Positions 33,828 through 43,380 of a DNA stretch of 64,000 bases are shown one piece after another; the stretch's first letter is position 1; every line of letters begins with the position of its first letter. The DNA lies in NCBI GenBank assembly GCA_035550795.1, contig DASZOL010000099.1, positions 10,336 to 74,335 of the forward strand, read 5' to 3'. A program made the position numbers and the translations under genes. Source of the stretch: DASRDR01 sp035550795. GTDB lineage: Bacteria > Methylomirabilota > Methylomirabilia > Rokubacteriales > DASRDR01. The notes below the pieces were generated by a model. The model was not told where the DNA came from. It was given only the letters and a program-made list of their open reading frames with translations, and did not search any database.

Positions 33828-34826
33828 ATGTCCACTCCCCTGACCGTTGGAAGCGCGACGGCGCCCGCCGGCCGGCTCGCGTCCGGCTGGATCGAGGTCC
33901 CGGACGGCGCCGATGCCGGGACGCGTATCCCCGTGACGCTGGCCAACGGCGACGCACCGGGGCCCGTGCTCGCGCTGGTCGCCGGCACGCACGGCTCGGA
34001 GTACACCTCCATCCGCGCGCTCCAGCGGCTGCGGCTCCAGCTCGATCCGGCGCGGATGCGGGGCGCCGCCATCCTCGTCCACATGGCCAATCCGCCCGCG
34101 TTCTACGGCCGGCGGGTCTATCACGGCCCCGACGGCAAGAACCTGAACCGCGTGTACCCCGGCCGGGCCGACGGCACGGTGTCGGAGCGGATCGCCCACG
34201 CGCTCACGCGCGAGGTGATCGACCGGTGCACCCACCTCGTGGACATGCACTGCGGAGACGGCAACGAGTCCCTCCGGCCCTACAGCTACTGGACCGTGAC
34301 CGGCAACGGCCGGCTCGACGCCCAGTCCCGGGAGCTCGCGCTCGCGTACGGTCTCGACCACATCCTGGTCGACCGCGGGCGACCAAGAGATCCGGCGGCC
34401 AGCGTGTTCATGGCCAACACGGCGATCACCCGCGACAAGCCCGCCCTCACCGCCGAGTCCGGGGGGCTCGGGCTCACGGACGAGCCGTCGGTCGCCGCCC
34501 ACGAGGCGGGGGCGCGCTCGCTCCTCGCACACCTCGGCATCCTCGACGGCACGTCCGTGCGCGTCGCACATCCCGTCTGGATCGATCGCTCGGAGGTCCT
34601 CCGGTCCCCCGTGACGGGCCTCTGGCAGCCCGCCATCGAGAAGATGCAGTCGGTCGCATCGGGGACGTTCCTCGGTCGCGTCACGGATCCCTTCGGAGCC
34701 GTGCTGCACGAGGCGCGAGCGCCCTTCGCGGGCGAGGTGCTGTACGTCGTGGGAACGCCGCCGGTGAGCGCCGGCGAGCCCCTCTGCGGGATCGGCCATC
34801 TCGCCGAGACCTCGGGGGTCGCGTAA
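33828..34826 (+). CDS. succinylglutamate desuccinylase/aspartoacylase-family zinc deacylase
   Basis: A 332-residue zinc carboxypeptidase-fold deacylase. Zinc ligands are His55 and Glu58 (GTHGSEY) and His141 (VDMHCGDG); LNRVYPG gives the substrate-binding Asn/Arg pair. It would remove an acyl group from an N-acyl amino acid. AAGGAGG is upstream; ATG 33819 and ATG 33828 are both near it and the second is taken. The gamma-glutamyltransferase starts one base after its stop, suggesting joint processing of acyl or glutamyl amino acids. Confidence 0.85.
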   Translation: MSTPLTVGSATAPAGRLASGWIEVPDGADAGTRIPVTLANGDAPGPVLALVAGTHGSEYTSIRALQRLRLQLDPARMRGAAILVHMANPPAFYGRRVYHGPDGKNLNRVYPGRADGTVSERIAHALTREVIDRCTHLVDMHCGDGNESLRPYSYWTVTGNGRLDAQSRELALAYGLDHILVDRGRPRDPAASVFMANTAITRDKPALTAESGGLGLTDEPSVAAHEAGARSLLAHLGILDGTSVRVAHPVWIDRSEVLRSPVTGLWQPAIEKMQSVASGTFLGRVTDPFGAVLHEARAPFAGEVLYVVGTPPVSAGEPLCGIGHLAETSGVA

Positions 34827-34827
34827 G

Positions 34828-36507
34828 ATGTCCGGCATGAGCCAATCGAGTCCATCTCACGACGGGGCCTGGCGTTCCACCTCTTCCCACACGCGATACC
34901 CCGAGGCCCTCGGCCTTCGCGGAATGGTCGCCTCCGCCCATCCCCGAGCGGCAATGGTGGGGGCCGCGATCCTCAGCCGGGGCGGCAACGCCTTCGACGC
35001 GGCTGTCGCCGTCGCCGCGGCCGAGGGCGTCCTGCTCCCGATGATGTGCGGCCTCGGCGGCGACGGCTTCGCGGTCGTCTACGACGCGCGCCGGCAAGAG
35101 GTGCTCGGTCTGAACGGGAGCGGGGTCGCGGCGGCCGGCGCGACACGGGAGTACTACGCGTCGCAGGGTCTCCGGCTGATGCCGCTCGAAGGCGTCCACG
35201 CGGTCGGGGTCCCCGGGGCCGTGGGCCTGTACGACGCGATCTGGAAGCGCTGGGGCACCATCCCGTGGGCGGAGCTGTGGGCCCCGGCCATCCAGCTGGC
35301 TCAGGACGGCGTCGCGATCACCGCGTGGGTCAGCCGGTGGATCGGCGAGCGGGCCAACGTCCTCGCGCGCTACCCCAGCTCGGCCCGGCTCTTCCTGCCG
35401 GGGGGACGGCCCCCGGCCCCGGGGGAGCGCTGGGCGGCGCCCGACCTCGCGCGCAGCCTCCGCACCGTCGCGACCGGCGGCGCCGAGAGCTTCTACCGGG
35501 GCGAGCTGGCCGAGCGGCTCCTGGGCTTTCTCCGCGAGGAGGGTGCGCGCTTCGATGGGGGCGACTTCTCGCGGCAGGTCGACGAGACCTTCGTCTACCC
35601 CGCGATCGCCACGGACTACCGTGGCTTCACGGTGTACGAGAATCAGCCCGTCTCGCAGGGCTTCCTCGTCCTCTCGCAGCTCAACATCCTGGAAGGGTTC
35701 GACCTCGGCGGCCTGCCGCTGCTCGGTCCAGACCGGGTCCACCTCACGTTGGAAGCGAAGAAGCTCGCCTTCGACGACCGCAACCGGCACGCGGGCGATC
35801 CCGCGCTCGTGAAGTGGCCGCTCGCGAAGCTGATCGGGAAGGAGCACGCGGCCCGGCGTCGAGGCGAGATCGACCCCGGGCGAGCGCGACCCACCGAGGC
35901 CGTGCTCGTGCCCGAGCACGCGGCCGACACGAGCTACTTCGCCGTCGTCGATGTGGACGGCAACGCGGTCTCGTTCATCCACAGCCTGTCCGCCGGGTTC
36001 GGATCGGGGGTCGTCGCGGGAGACACTGGCATCACGCTCAACAACCGGGTCGGCCGCGGGTTCTCGCTGGATGAGCGCCACCCGAACGTCCTCGCGCCCG
36101 GCAAGCGGACGATGCACACGCTCAACGCCTTCCTCGTCTGCCGGAACGGCCAGCCCTGGCTGGTCGGCGGAACGCCCGGGGGAGACCAGCAGACCCAGTG
36201 GAGCACCCAGGTGATCAGCGGCATGGTCGACCACGGGCTCTCGCCCCAGGAGGCGGTGGAGACGCCGCGCTGGTTCAGCTTCCCCGGCACCGACCCCGCG
36301 AACCTCGGGCTCCCCCAGGTCGTGCGGGTCGAGGACCGGGTTCCCGACGCGACCCGGCGCGGGCTCGCCGAGCGCGGCCACGCCGTCGAGACGCTCGGGT
36401 CCTGGGCGGGCGGCGGGGCGGTCCAGCTCATCCAGGCCGATCCCGCGCGCGGCGTCTTGCGCGGGGGCAGCGACCCGCGCCCGGGCGGGACCGCGCTCGG
36501 CCTCTAG
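34828..36507 (+). CDS. gamma-glutamyltransferase family (Ntn hydrolase)
   Basis: A 559-residue GGT-like proenzyme. The self-cleavage nucleophile is Thr368 in ADTSYFAVVDVDGNAVS; GGNAFDAAVAVAAAEGVLLPMMCGLGGDGF is the large-subunit signature. No signal peptide is seen, so it is probably cytoplasmic, as in several soil lineages. ATG 34828 follows the preceding stop by one base; a second ATG at 34837 is possible. The neighbouring deacylase and MFS permease suggest uptake and trimming of modified amino acids or peptides. Confidence 0.9.
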   Translation: MSGMSQSSPSHDGAWRSTSSHTRYPEALGLRGMVASAHPRAAMVGAAILSRGGNAFDAAVAVAAAEGVLLPMMCGLGGDGFAVVYDARRQEVLGLNGSGVAAAGATREYYASQGLRLMPLEGVHAVGVPGAVGLYDAIWKRWGTIPWAELWAPAIQLAQDGVAITAWVSRWIGERANVLARYPSSARLFLPGGRPPAPGERWAAPDLARSLRTVATGGAESFYRGELAERLLGFLREEGARFDGGDFSRQVDETFVYPAIATDYRGFTVYENQPVSQGFLVLSQLNILEGFDLGGLPLLGPDRVHLTLEAKKLAFDDRNRHAGDPALVKWPLAKLIGKEHAARRRGEIDPGRARPTEAVLVPEHAADTSYFAVVDVDGNAVSFIHSLSAGFGSGVVAGDTGITLNNRVGRGFSLDERHPNVLAPGKRTMHTLNAFLVCRNGQPWLVGGTPGGDQQTQWSTQVISGMVDHGLSPQEAVETPRWFSFPGTDPANLGLPQVVRVEDRVPDATRRGLAERGHAVETLGSWAGGGAVQLIQADPARGVLRGGSDPRPGGTALGL

Positions 36508-36543
36508 CGCCCGCGCGGGCGGGCGCTCCCGACGCCGCTGCCG

Positions 36544-37896
36544 ATGACGGCCCAGGCGGGAGACCGGCTCCGCGCGCGCCCCCAGGCCGAAGGCCGCCGA
36601 GCCGGCGCCGCGCGCAGCCGGCGCTGGCCCATCTTTTACGGTTGGGTCCTGGTCGCGACGGCATTCGTCACGATGGGGATCGTGGTGAACGCCCGCACGG
36701 CGTTCTCGCTGTTCTTCCCATCGATCCTGGCAGAGTTCGGCTGGACGCGCGCGCTCACCGCGGCGACATTCACGACCGGCCTCCTGGCGTCGAACCTCTT
36801 CACGCCGTTCCTCGGGCTGCTGATGGACCGGCTCGGTCCGCGCGTGCTGTTCCCGGCGGGCCTCGGGCTCATGAGTCTCGGGCTGGTGCTCGCGACGGCG
36901 GCCCGCGAGCCCTGGCACCTCCACCTGACCCTGGGGGTCCTGGTGGCGGGCGCCAGCGTCTTCGTGAGCTACATGGGCCACTCGCTTCTCCTGCCAAACT
37001 GGTTCGTGCGGCAGCGAGGTCTCGCGCTCGGCCTCGCCTTCTCGGGCGTCGGCGTGGGCTCGTTCCTGCTGCTGCCCTGGATCCAGGGGCTCATCGAGCG
37101 GATGGGCTGGCGCGGCGCGTGCTGGGTTCTGGCCGCGCTGCTCGCGCTGGTGGTCCTGCCGTTGAACGCGCTTGTCCCCCGGCGACGCCCGGAGGAGCTG
37201 GGCCTCGGCCCCGACGGGGACGGGGCGGTTGGCCGTGCCCCGCGGCCTGCCGCCGTCGACGTCGTCGATCCCGTCTGGGCCGCCACCGAGTGGACGCTCG
37301 GGCGGGCCGTGCGGACGGCCCGCTTCTGGTGGCTCTTCTGCGGCTACTTCATGGGCCTCTTCGCCTGGTACGCCGTGCAGATCCACCAGACGAAGTACCT
37401 CCTCGACCTGGGCTTCTCCGCCGAGTTCGCCGCGTACGCGCTGGGCCTCGTCGGCCTCACCGGAATCGCCGGCCAGATTGGCTGGGGCCATCTCTCCGAC
37501 CGGATCGGTCGCGAGTGGGCGTGGACGGCGAGCGGGGTGGGGTTCGCGCTCTGCTACCTGGCGCTCCTCGCGCTCCCCGCGCATCCGACGCGATGGCTCG
37601 TCTACGTGATGGTCGCCGCGCAGGGGCTTCTCGGATACGGGCTCGCCTCCGTGTTCGGCGCGATCCCCATGGAGCTCTTCCAGGGAGCGCGCTACAGCTC
37701 GATCTTCGCCGTGCTGAACATCGCCTCGAACCTCGGGGCCGGGACGGGCCCCTGGGTGACGGGGTGGATCTACGACCGAGCCGGCAGCTACGCCCCGGCC
37801 TTCTGGCTCGCGATCGCGTGCAGCGCGGCGTCGGTCGTCTGCATGTGGCTGGCGGCGCCACGGAAGGTACGGCGCGTCGGCGGAGCGCCTCAATGA
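36544..37896 (+). CDS. MFS transporter
   Basis: A 450-residue permease with 12 predicted membrane segments. The first 30 residues are Arg-rich and soluble. LMDRLGPRVLFPAG matches the MFS loop motif, and GWGHLSDRIGREW the matching motif in the second half. It resembles the monocarboxylate/OFA branch, like the permease at 29823. It follows the gamma-glutamyltransferase by 36 bases and is likely co-transcribed. Confidence 0.85.
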   Translation: MTAQAGDRLRARPQAEGRRAGAARSRRWPIFYGWVLVATAFVTMGIVVNARTAFSLFFPSILAEFGWTRALTAATFTTGLLASNLFTPFLGLLMDRLGPRVLFPAGLGLMSLGLVLATAAREPWHLHLTLGVLVAGASVFVSYMGHSLLLPNWFVRQRGLALGLAFSGVGVGSFLLLPWIQGLIERMGWRGACWVLAALLALVVLPLNALVPRRRPEELGLGPDGDGAVGRAPRPAAVDVVDPVWAATEWTLGRAVRTARFWWLFCGYFMGLFAWYAVQIHQTKYLLDLGFSAEFAAYALGLVGLTGIAGQIGWGHLSDRIGREWAWTASGVGFALCYLALLALPAHPTRWLVYVMVAAQGLLGYGLASVFGAIPMELFQGARYSSIFAVLNIASNLGAGTGPWVTGWIYDRAGSYAPAFWLAIACSAASVVCMWLAAPRKVRRVGGAPQ

Positions 37897-37909
37897 CAAG
37901 GAGCCCAGG

Positions 37910-38464
37910 ATGACTGACCCCGCGACGCTCCTCCGCGCGGCCTCGGGCGAGCTCGGCCGCTTCCCGCCGCTCCTGGGCTCCATCGTGGCCGAGCTCGCAC
38001 CGGAGCGCTGGCGGGCGCGGCCAGCACCTGACGAGTGGGCCCCCGTCGAGATCGTGTGCCACCTGCGCGACGAGGAGCTGGAGGACTTCGGCGCACGCCT
38101 CCGCGTCGTCCTGGAGGGCGGCGGGACGTTCGCACCGATCGACCCGGAGGGCTGGGCGGTGGCGCGCCGCTATCGCGATGCGGATCCCGCCGAAGTGCTG
38201 GCCGCGTTCCGGGAGGGCCGGGCGGCGAATCTCGCCATGCTGGACGGGGTCGCTCCCGGGCGGCTCGCGGCATCGGGCGAGAGCCCGGCCGGTCTCCGGC
38301 TCTCGGGCCTCGATCTCCTCGCCGCCTGGGTTACCCACGACGGACTGCATCTCCGGCAGCTGGTGGGCACTCTGACGCGGCAGTGGGCCGACCGGTGGGC
38401 GCCCCTCCGCGCGGGTTACGCGGGACCGATCCCCTACGGCGGAACCGGAGAGGAGGGAGTCTGA
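37910..38464 (+). CDS. DinB-family four-helix-bundle protein
   Basis: A 184-residue protein with the DinB/YfiT fold. DEWAPVEIVCHLRDEE and HDGLHLRQL supply the His residues of the predicted metal site. DinB-family proteins use thiol cofactors in some transferases, but function here is unassigned. AAGGAG is upstream and the MFS gene ends 13 bases before the ATG. Confidence 0.8.
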   Translation: MTDPATLLRAASGELGRFPPLLGSIVAELAPERWRARPAPDEWAPVEIVCHLRDEELEDFGARLRVVLEGGGTFAPIDPEGWAVARRYRDADPAEVLAAFREGRAANLAMLDGVAPGRLAASGESPAGLRLSGLDLLAAWVTHDGLHLRQLVGTLTRQWADRWAPLRAGYAGPIPYGGTGEEGV

Positions 38465-38610
38465 CGCCCGGTCGCGAGTGGTCGCGCGCCCGCGCAGGCT
38501 CTGCGCCCGGCGCCACTGTTGGCGCCAACCCCCGCTCCATGCCAAGCGTCGGGCGGGAGCGGGGGCGAACAACTGGGACGCGCACGAGGTGGATAGAGGA
38601 GGCTCGACCT

Positions 38611-38820
38611 GTGAACTGGCCGACGGCTGTCGTCATCGCAGCTGGTCGCATCGCCGGAGCGCTGGTCCTGTCCAGGCCCGCCGTGTCCCAGTCCCCGGGT
38701 ACGTGGACCGGGGTCGGCATGGAGGGAAACTGGGGATGGGTGGTCAACGCGACCACAGGGCAGGTCAAGGCCTGTCACAACTCGTCCGCGGCCACGCTCA
38801 CCTGCAAGCTGAGCCCGTAG
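38611..38820 (+). CDS. small exported protein, 69 residues
   Basis: GTG 38611 follows AGAGGAGG at a good distance and opens a 69-codon gene. The first 28 residues form a signal-type hydrophobic segment ending SRPAVSQS, then GTWTGVGMEGNWGWVVNATTGQVKAC and a short Cys-containing tail (CHNSSAATLTCKLSP). Two Cys could form a disulfide. The WVVN-TTGxVKAC pattern recurs in small secreted proteins I have seen without a name. Function unknown. Confidence 0.6.
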   Translation: MNWPTAVVIAAGRIAGALVLSRPAVSQSPGTWTGVGMEGNWGWVVNATTGQVKACHNSSAATLTCKLSP

Positions 38821-38957
38821 GAGGGCTCCGGCCGAGGCGCGGCCCGCCGTGCTCGATCCTGCTAGACTGGCAGCCGGATCGCTGCCACGCTCTCGCACGG
38901 CGACGCTGCGGCCGGCCGGCGGCGCGCGTGACCGACACCCGACAAGGAGGAACCGCC

Positions 38958-39629
38958 ATGGGCCAGATGCTGACGCTCAGCGCCGAGGACGGACACCGGC
39001 TCGCTGCCTACCGGGCAACCCCCGCAGAAAGCCCGCGGGGCGGCCTCGTGGTGGTGCAAGAGATCTTCGGCGTCAACTCGCACATCAGGAACGTCTGCGA
39101 CGGATGGGCCGCCGACGGCTACGTGGCGCTCGCTCCCGCCCTGTTCGATCGGGTCGAGCGGAACGTGGAGATGGGCTACGGGCCCGACGACATCCAGCAG
39201 GGCCGGGAGCTGCGGGGCAAGATCTCGACGGACGACGCTGTGCGGGACGTGCGCGCCGCCGTCCGGGAGCTCGCGCGCGCCGGCGTCCGGGTCGGCGTGG
39301 TCGGCTACTGCTGGGGCGGCACCATGGCCTGGTTGGCCGCGACGCGCATCGACGGGCTCTCGGCCACCGTGGGCTACTACGGCGGCGGGATCGCCGACGC
39401 CGCTGGGGAAGCGCCCCGGTGCCCGGTCATGCTTCACTTCGGCGAGACCGACGCCTCGATCCCGAAAGAGCACTACGAGAAGGTACAGCGCCTCCACCCG
39501 ACGCTCCCCGTCCACGTGTATCCCGCCGGGCACGGTTTCAGCTGCGACGAGCGGGGCAGCTACGAGGAGCGCAGCGCCCGTTTGGCGCGCGAGCGGACGC
39601 TCGCATTCTTCCGACAGCACGTCGGCTAG
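38958..39629 (+). CDS. dienelactone hydrolase family protein
   Basis: A 223-residue dienelactone hydrolase-type enzyme with Cys118 (GYCWGG), Asp165 (GETDASIP) and His192 (GHGFSC). VVVQEIFGVNSHIRNVCDG is the usual oxyanion/substrate segment. AAGGAGG precedes the ATG. It is closer to the classical size than the paralogue at 22138. It precedes the ABC transporter operon but is separated from it by about 230 bases, where a lone TAAGAT (39720-39725) is the only promoter hint. Confidence 0.9.
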   Translation: MGQMLTLSAEDGHRLAAYRATPAESPRGGLVVVQEIFGVNSHIRNVCDGWAADGYVALAPALFDRVERNVEMGYGPDDIQQGRELRGKISTDDAVRDVRAAVRELARAGVRVGVVGYCWGGTMAWLAATRIDGLSATVGYYGGGIADAAGEAPRCPVMLHFGETDASIPKEHYEKVQRLHPTLPVHVYPAGHGFSCDERGSYEERSARLARERTLAFFRQHVG

Positions 39630-39860
39630 GTAGGCGGACACCGGGCGGCGGCATCGGGTGCGGCGCGCTGACCACGCGCCGCGCCGGTTGGGGGCCTGGT
39701 GTTACGACGGGGGCCCAACTAAGATCGGAGCAGGACGCCGCGCCGACAGTCGTGTGCGCGGCCCAGGGCCGACGCACGTGACAGGCGCATCGACGATGAC
39801 GGATCGACCAGGGACGCGGGCGCGCGTGTGTCCCGGCCGCCCTCTCCCGGCGACCCGCGC

Positions 39861-40793
39861 GTGATCGCCTACCTCGGCCAGCGGCTCGCCTGGGCGCTCG
39901 CCGTCCTCGTCGGCATCTCCCTCGCCGTCTTCCTCGTCGTCCACCTCTCGGGGGATCCCACCGCGCTCTACATGGGGCCGGAAGGCACCCGGGCGGACTA
40001 CGAGATCTTGCGTACGGCCCTCGGGTTCGACCGCCCGCTGCCGGAGCAGTACGGGCACTTTCTCGCGCGGGCGGCCCAGGGCGACTTCGGGCGCTCCCTC
40101 CGGCACCGGCAGCCCACGCTGCCGCTTGTCCTCGAGCGCTTCCCCGCGACGGCGACGCTGGCGCTCGCTGCCATCGTGCTGGCGACCCTCCTGGCGCTGC
40201 CGCTCGGGATCCTGGCCGCCGTGCGGCGAGGCTCCTTCCTGGACTCCGGGGCGATGACACTGGCCCTCGCCGGCCAGTGCATGCCGACGTTCTGGCTCGG
40301 CATCCTCCTCATCCTCGCCTTCGCCGTGAACCTTCGCTGGATGCCCGTCTACGGCGGCGAGGGCGTGCTCACCCTGGTCCTGCCGACCGTCACCCTCGGC
40401 ATCTGGGCGATGGCGCGGACCGCGCGCATCACGCGGTCGAGCATGCTCGAGGTCCTCAACCAGGACTTCCTCCGGACGGCGCGCGCGAAGGGCATCGGCG
40501 AGTGGTCGGTGATCCTCCGGCACGCCCTCCGCAACGGGGCCATTCCCATCGTGACGGCTCTCGGCCTCGAGCTCGGCAACCTCCTCGGTGGAGCGGTCAT
40601 CACCGAAGCGGTGTTCGCCTATCCCGGCGTCGGCCGGCTGGCAGTGGAGGCCGTCGTGAACAAGGACGTGCCCCTGATCCAGGCCGTGGTGTTCACGGTG
40701 GCCGCGGTCCTCTTGCTGCTGAACATCACGATCGATCTCCTGTACACGGCCCTCGACCCGCGCGTGCGCTTCAGCCACCGCCATGCAACTTGA
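39861..40793 (+). CDS. ABC transporter permease, DppB/OppB type
   Basis: A 310-residue inner-membrane permease with six membrane segments. The start region (RLAWALAVLVGISLAVFLVV), the first periplasmic domain with GFDRPLPEQYGHFLARAAQGDFGRS and the cytoplasmic EAA-type loop RTARAKGIGEWSVILRHALRNG are typical of peptide/nickel/opine permeases. It forms a heterodimer with the next gene. GTG 39861 is used. No ATP-binding subunit gene follows in the window, so the ATPase must be encoded elsewhere. Confidence 0.92.
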   Translation: MIAYLGQRLAWALAVLVGISLAVFLVVHLSGDPTALYMGPEGTRADYEILRTALGFDRPLPEQYGHFLARAAQGDFGRSLRHRQPTLPLVLERFPATATLALAAIVLATLLALPLGILAAVRRGSFLDSGAMTLALAGQCMPTFWLGILLILAFAVNLRWMPVYGGEGVLTLVLPTVTLGIWAMARTARITRSSMLEVLNQDFLRTARAKGIGEWSVILRHALRNGAIPIVTALGLELGNLLGGAVITEAVFAYPGVGRLAVEAVVNKDVPLIQAVVFTVAAVLLLLNITIDLLYTALDPRVRFSHRHAT

Positions 40794-41727
40794 CGCCGGG
40801 GCGCTCTCGACCCGCATCGCTGACCCCACCTTGCCGGGGCAGGGCCGCGTGTGGCGGCGCAGCCGCATCCTGCTGGGATCGGGCGGCGCGCGGGTCGGAA
40901 CGGTGATCCTCCTGCTGGTCGGGGCGTGCGCCGCGGCTCCGGGGTGGCTCGCGCCGGCCGACCCGAACGAGCAGCGGCTGCTGGCCCGCTTCACGCGCCC
41001 GGTGAGCCGCGCGGCCGACGGCACGCTCGCGATCCTGGGCACCGACCAGCTCGGCCGGGACATCCTCAGCCGCGTGGTCCACGGCGCGAAGACCTCCGCC
41101 CTGATCGGCCTCTCCGCCGTGCTCGTCGCCGGCGCGGTGGGAACCGGCCTCGGCCTCCTGGCCGGGATGCGCGGCGGTCTCTGGGACCACGCCATCATGC
41201 GCCTGGCCGACATGCAGTTCGCCTTTCCCTTCATCCTCCTGGCGATCACCGTCATCGGCGTGCTGGGGGCGAGCGTCCGCAACATCATTCTCGTGGTCGG
41301 CCTCAGCAACTGGGTCGCGTACGCGAGAGTCGTGCGAGCCGAGACGCTCGCCATCCGCGAGAAGGCGTTCGTCGACGCCGCCCGCGCCCTCGGCGTCCCG
41401 CTCGGGTCGATCGTCTGGCGCCACGTGCTGCCCAACGTTAGCGCGTCCCTGATCGTCGTGGCGACGTTCGGGGTAGCGGGCGCCATCCTGACCGAGGCGG
41501 GCCTCTCCTTCCTCGGGCTCGGTGTCCCCCTCGCCATCCCGTCCTGGGGCGGCATGCTGGCCGAAGGGCGGCAGTTCGTGGACACGCGCTACTGGCTCGC
41601 GCTCTTTCCCGGCGCGGCCCTGTTCGTGACCGTCATGGGGATCAACCTGCTCGGCGACGCGCTCCGGGACGCCCTCGACCCGTACCTCCAGACCCGTCAC
41701 GCCCGAACCTCCATGGACCGTCTGTAG
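40783..41727 (+). CDS. ABC transporter permease, DppC/OppC type
   Basis: A 314-residue partner permease. An N-terminal cytoplasmic tail leads into the first membrane helix, then GTDQLGRDILSRVVHGAKTSAL, the DppC signature, and the EAA loop DAARALGVPLGSIVWRHVLPN. It overlaps the preceding permease gene by 11 bases, supporting co-translation. Together with the binding protein at 41742 it should import a small peptide, opine or quaternary amino acid. Confidence 0.93.
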   Translation: MQLDAGALSTRIADPTLPGQGRVWRRSRILLGSGGARVGTVILLLVGACAAAPGWLAPADPNEQRLLARFTRPVSRAADGTLAILGTDQLGRDILSRVVHGAKTSALIGLSAVLVAGAVGTGLGLLAGMRGGLWDHAIMRLADMQFAFPFILLAITVIGVLGASVRNIILVVGLSNWVAYARVVRAETLAIREKAFVDAARALGVPLGSIVWRHVLPNVSASLIVVATFGVAGAILTEAGLSFLGLGVPLAIPSWGGMLAEGRQFVDTRYWLALFPGAALFVTVMGINLLGDALRDALDPYLQTRHARTSMDRL

Positions 41728-41741
41728 AGAGGAGCCTTGCG

Positions 41742-43304
41742 ATGACGCGACCGACGACCACCCGACGGCGTCCGTCCTGTGTCCGGAGAATCGGCTGGGC
41801 CCTTGCCCTCCTCGCGGTCCTCGCCCTGCCGGGGCGGGACGCGGCCGCGCAGCAGAAGCCCGTCGTCGTCGTGCAGTCGGGCGAGGCCGCGACGCTCGAC
41901 TGGCACATGCACTGCGACAAGAACGCCCACGAGCCGGACCGCCAGATCTTCGACACCCTGCTCCGGCGCAACCTCAAGACGCTCCAGCTTGAGGGCAACC
42001 TGGCGGAGTCCTGGCGCCTTCTCAACGACACGACCTGGCAGTTCAAGCTGCGGCGCGGCGTCAAGTTCCACAACGGCGAGCCGTTCGACGCCGCCGCCGT
42101 CAAGTTCAGCATCGAGCGGATGCTGAACCCCAAGCAGGCCGCACCCGGCCGCACGAGCATCGCCACCATCGACCGGGTCGAGGTCGTCGATCCGTTCACG
42201 GTGAACGTCGTCACCAAGGCGCCCTTCCCCCTGCTTCCCGTCCGCATGAGCCCGGGCCACTGCGGGACGGTGGGCATCGTGCCCCCGAAGTACCTGGCCC
42301 AGGTCGGGGACGCCGGCTTCGCCGTGAAGCCCGTCGGCACGGGCCCCTACAAGTTCGTCGAGTGGGTGAAGGACGAGCGGCTCGTCCTCGAAGCCAACAA
42401 GGACTACCATCGGGGCGCCCCGGCGATCGACCGGCTGGTGTTCCGCCCGGTGCCGGAGCTCACGACGCGCGTGGCCGCCCTTCTCTCCGGCCAGGCGGAT
42501 CTCGTCAGCGACATCCCGCCGGACCAGGTCGGCAAGGTCAAGGCCAGCGGGAACGCCCGGATCGAGGTGTCGACGCTCGGCGGCTTCGTCATCATGATGA
42601 AGATCACCAACTACCTGATGCCCGGCCCGTGGCAGGACGCGCGAGTCAGGAAGGCCATGAACTACGCGATCGACATGGACACGATCATCAAGACCGTGCT
42701 GGAGGGGTACGGCGACGTGCTCGGGGTGCCGCTGGAGAAGGAAGCCTTCGGCTTCAATCCCAACATCAAGTGGTACGGCTACGATCCGGAGCGGGCCAAG
42801 GCGCTCCTCCGCGAGGCCGGGCACCCGAACGGCTTCGAGGTGACGCTCCACGTCCCGAACCGCCGGTACATGAACGACATCGAGGTCGTGCAGGCGATGG
42901 CCCAGATGCTGGGCAAGGTCGGCATCAACGCGAAGGTCGAGGTGGGCGAGCAGAGCGTCTACACGACCAAGTGGCGCCAGCGCCAGCTCCTCCCCGTCTA
43001 CATGGTCGCCTGGGGAGGCGCCGGGATCTTCGACGGCGATCTCCTGGTGAACTCACTCCACTCGAAGTCGGCGCTCGCGATCCACAAGAACGAGGCGCTC
43101 GACAAGATCCTGGAGGACGCGCAGGGATCGAACGACCCCGAGAAACGGAAGGCGCTCTACTGGAAGGCGCAGGAGATGATCTACGAGGACGCGCCGATCA
43201 TCAAGGCGTACCAGCAGGCCCACATCTTCGGGATCAGCAACCGCCTCGACTGGACACCCTGGATCGACAACATGCTGTTCCTCTACGACGCAAAGCTGAA
43301 GTAG
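41742..43304 (+). CDS. ABC transporter substrate-binding protein, family 5
   Basis: A 520-residue periplasmic protein with a signal peptide (GWALALLAVLALPGRDAAAQ). LNDTTWQFKLRRGVKFHNGEPFDAAAVKFS is the classic family-5 (DppA/OppA-like) motif. The bound ligand cannot be deduced. It is followed by a flavoprotein gene after 76 bases, which ties the transporter to the oxidoreductases downstream. Confidence 0.93.
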   Translation: MTRPTTTRRRPSCVRRIGWALALLAVLALPGRDAAAQQKPVVVVQSGEAATLDWHMHCDKNAHEPDRQIFDTLLRRNLKTLQLEGNLAESWRLLNDTTWQFKLRRGVKFHNGEPFDAAAVKFSIERMLNPKQAAPGRTSIATIDRVEVVDPFTVNVVTKAPFPLLPVRMSPGHCGTVGIVPPKYLAQVGDAGFAVKPVGTGPYKFVEWVKDERLVLEANKDYHRGAPAIDRLVFRPVPELTTRVAALLSGQADLVSDIPPDQVGKVKASGNARIEVSTLGGFVIMMKITNYLMPGPWQDARVRKAMNYAIDMDTIIKTVLEGYGDVLGVPLEKEAFGFNPNIKWYGYDPERAKALLREAGHPNGFEVTLHVPNRRYMNDIEVVQAMAQMLGKVGINAKVEVGEQSVYTTKWRQRQLLPVYMVAWGGAGIFDGDLLVNSLHSKSALAIHKNEALDKILEDAQGSNDPEKRKALYWKAQEMIYEDAPIIKAYQQAHIFGISNRLDWTPWIDNMLFLYDAKLK

Positions 43305-43380
43305 GCGGCACCCGACGGCCGCGGGGCGGGCCGACGGCGCGCCCTGCGGCCGTCGAACCCATACTCGAACGGGAGACGTC

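Noticed and set aside
34824..34829. TAAGAT just before the gamma-glutamyltransferase ATG, as a -10 element
   Set aside because: The TAA is the stop of the preceding gene and the rest is the start region; no -35 is present, so coincidence is more likely.
34681..37983. 1100-codon minus-strand frame over the gamma-glutamyltransferase and MFS genes
   Set aside because: Same shadow effect; the plus strand holds complete, motif-bearing genes.
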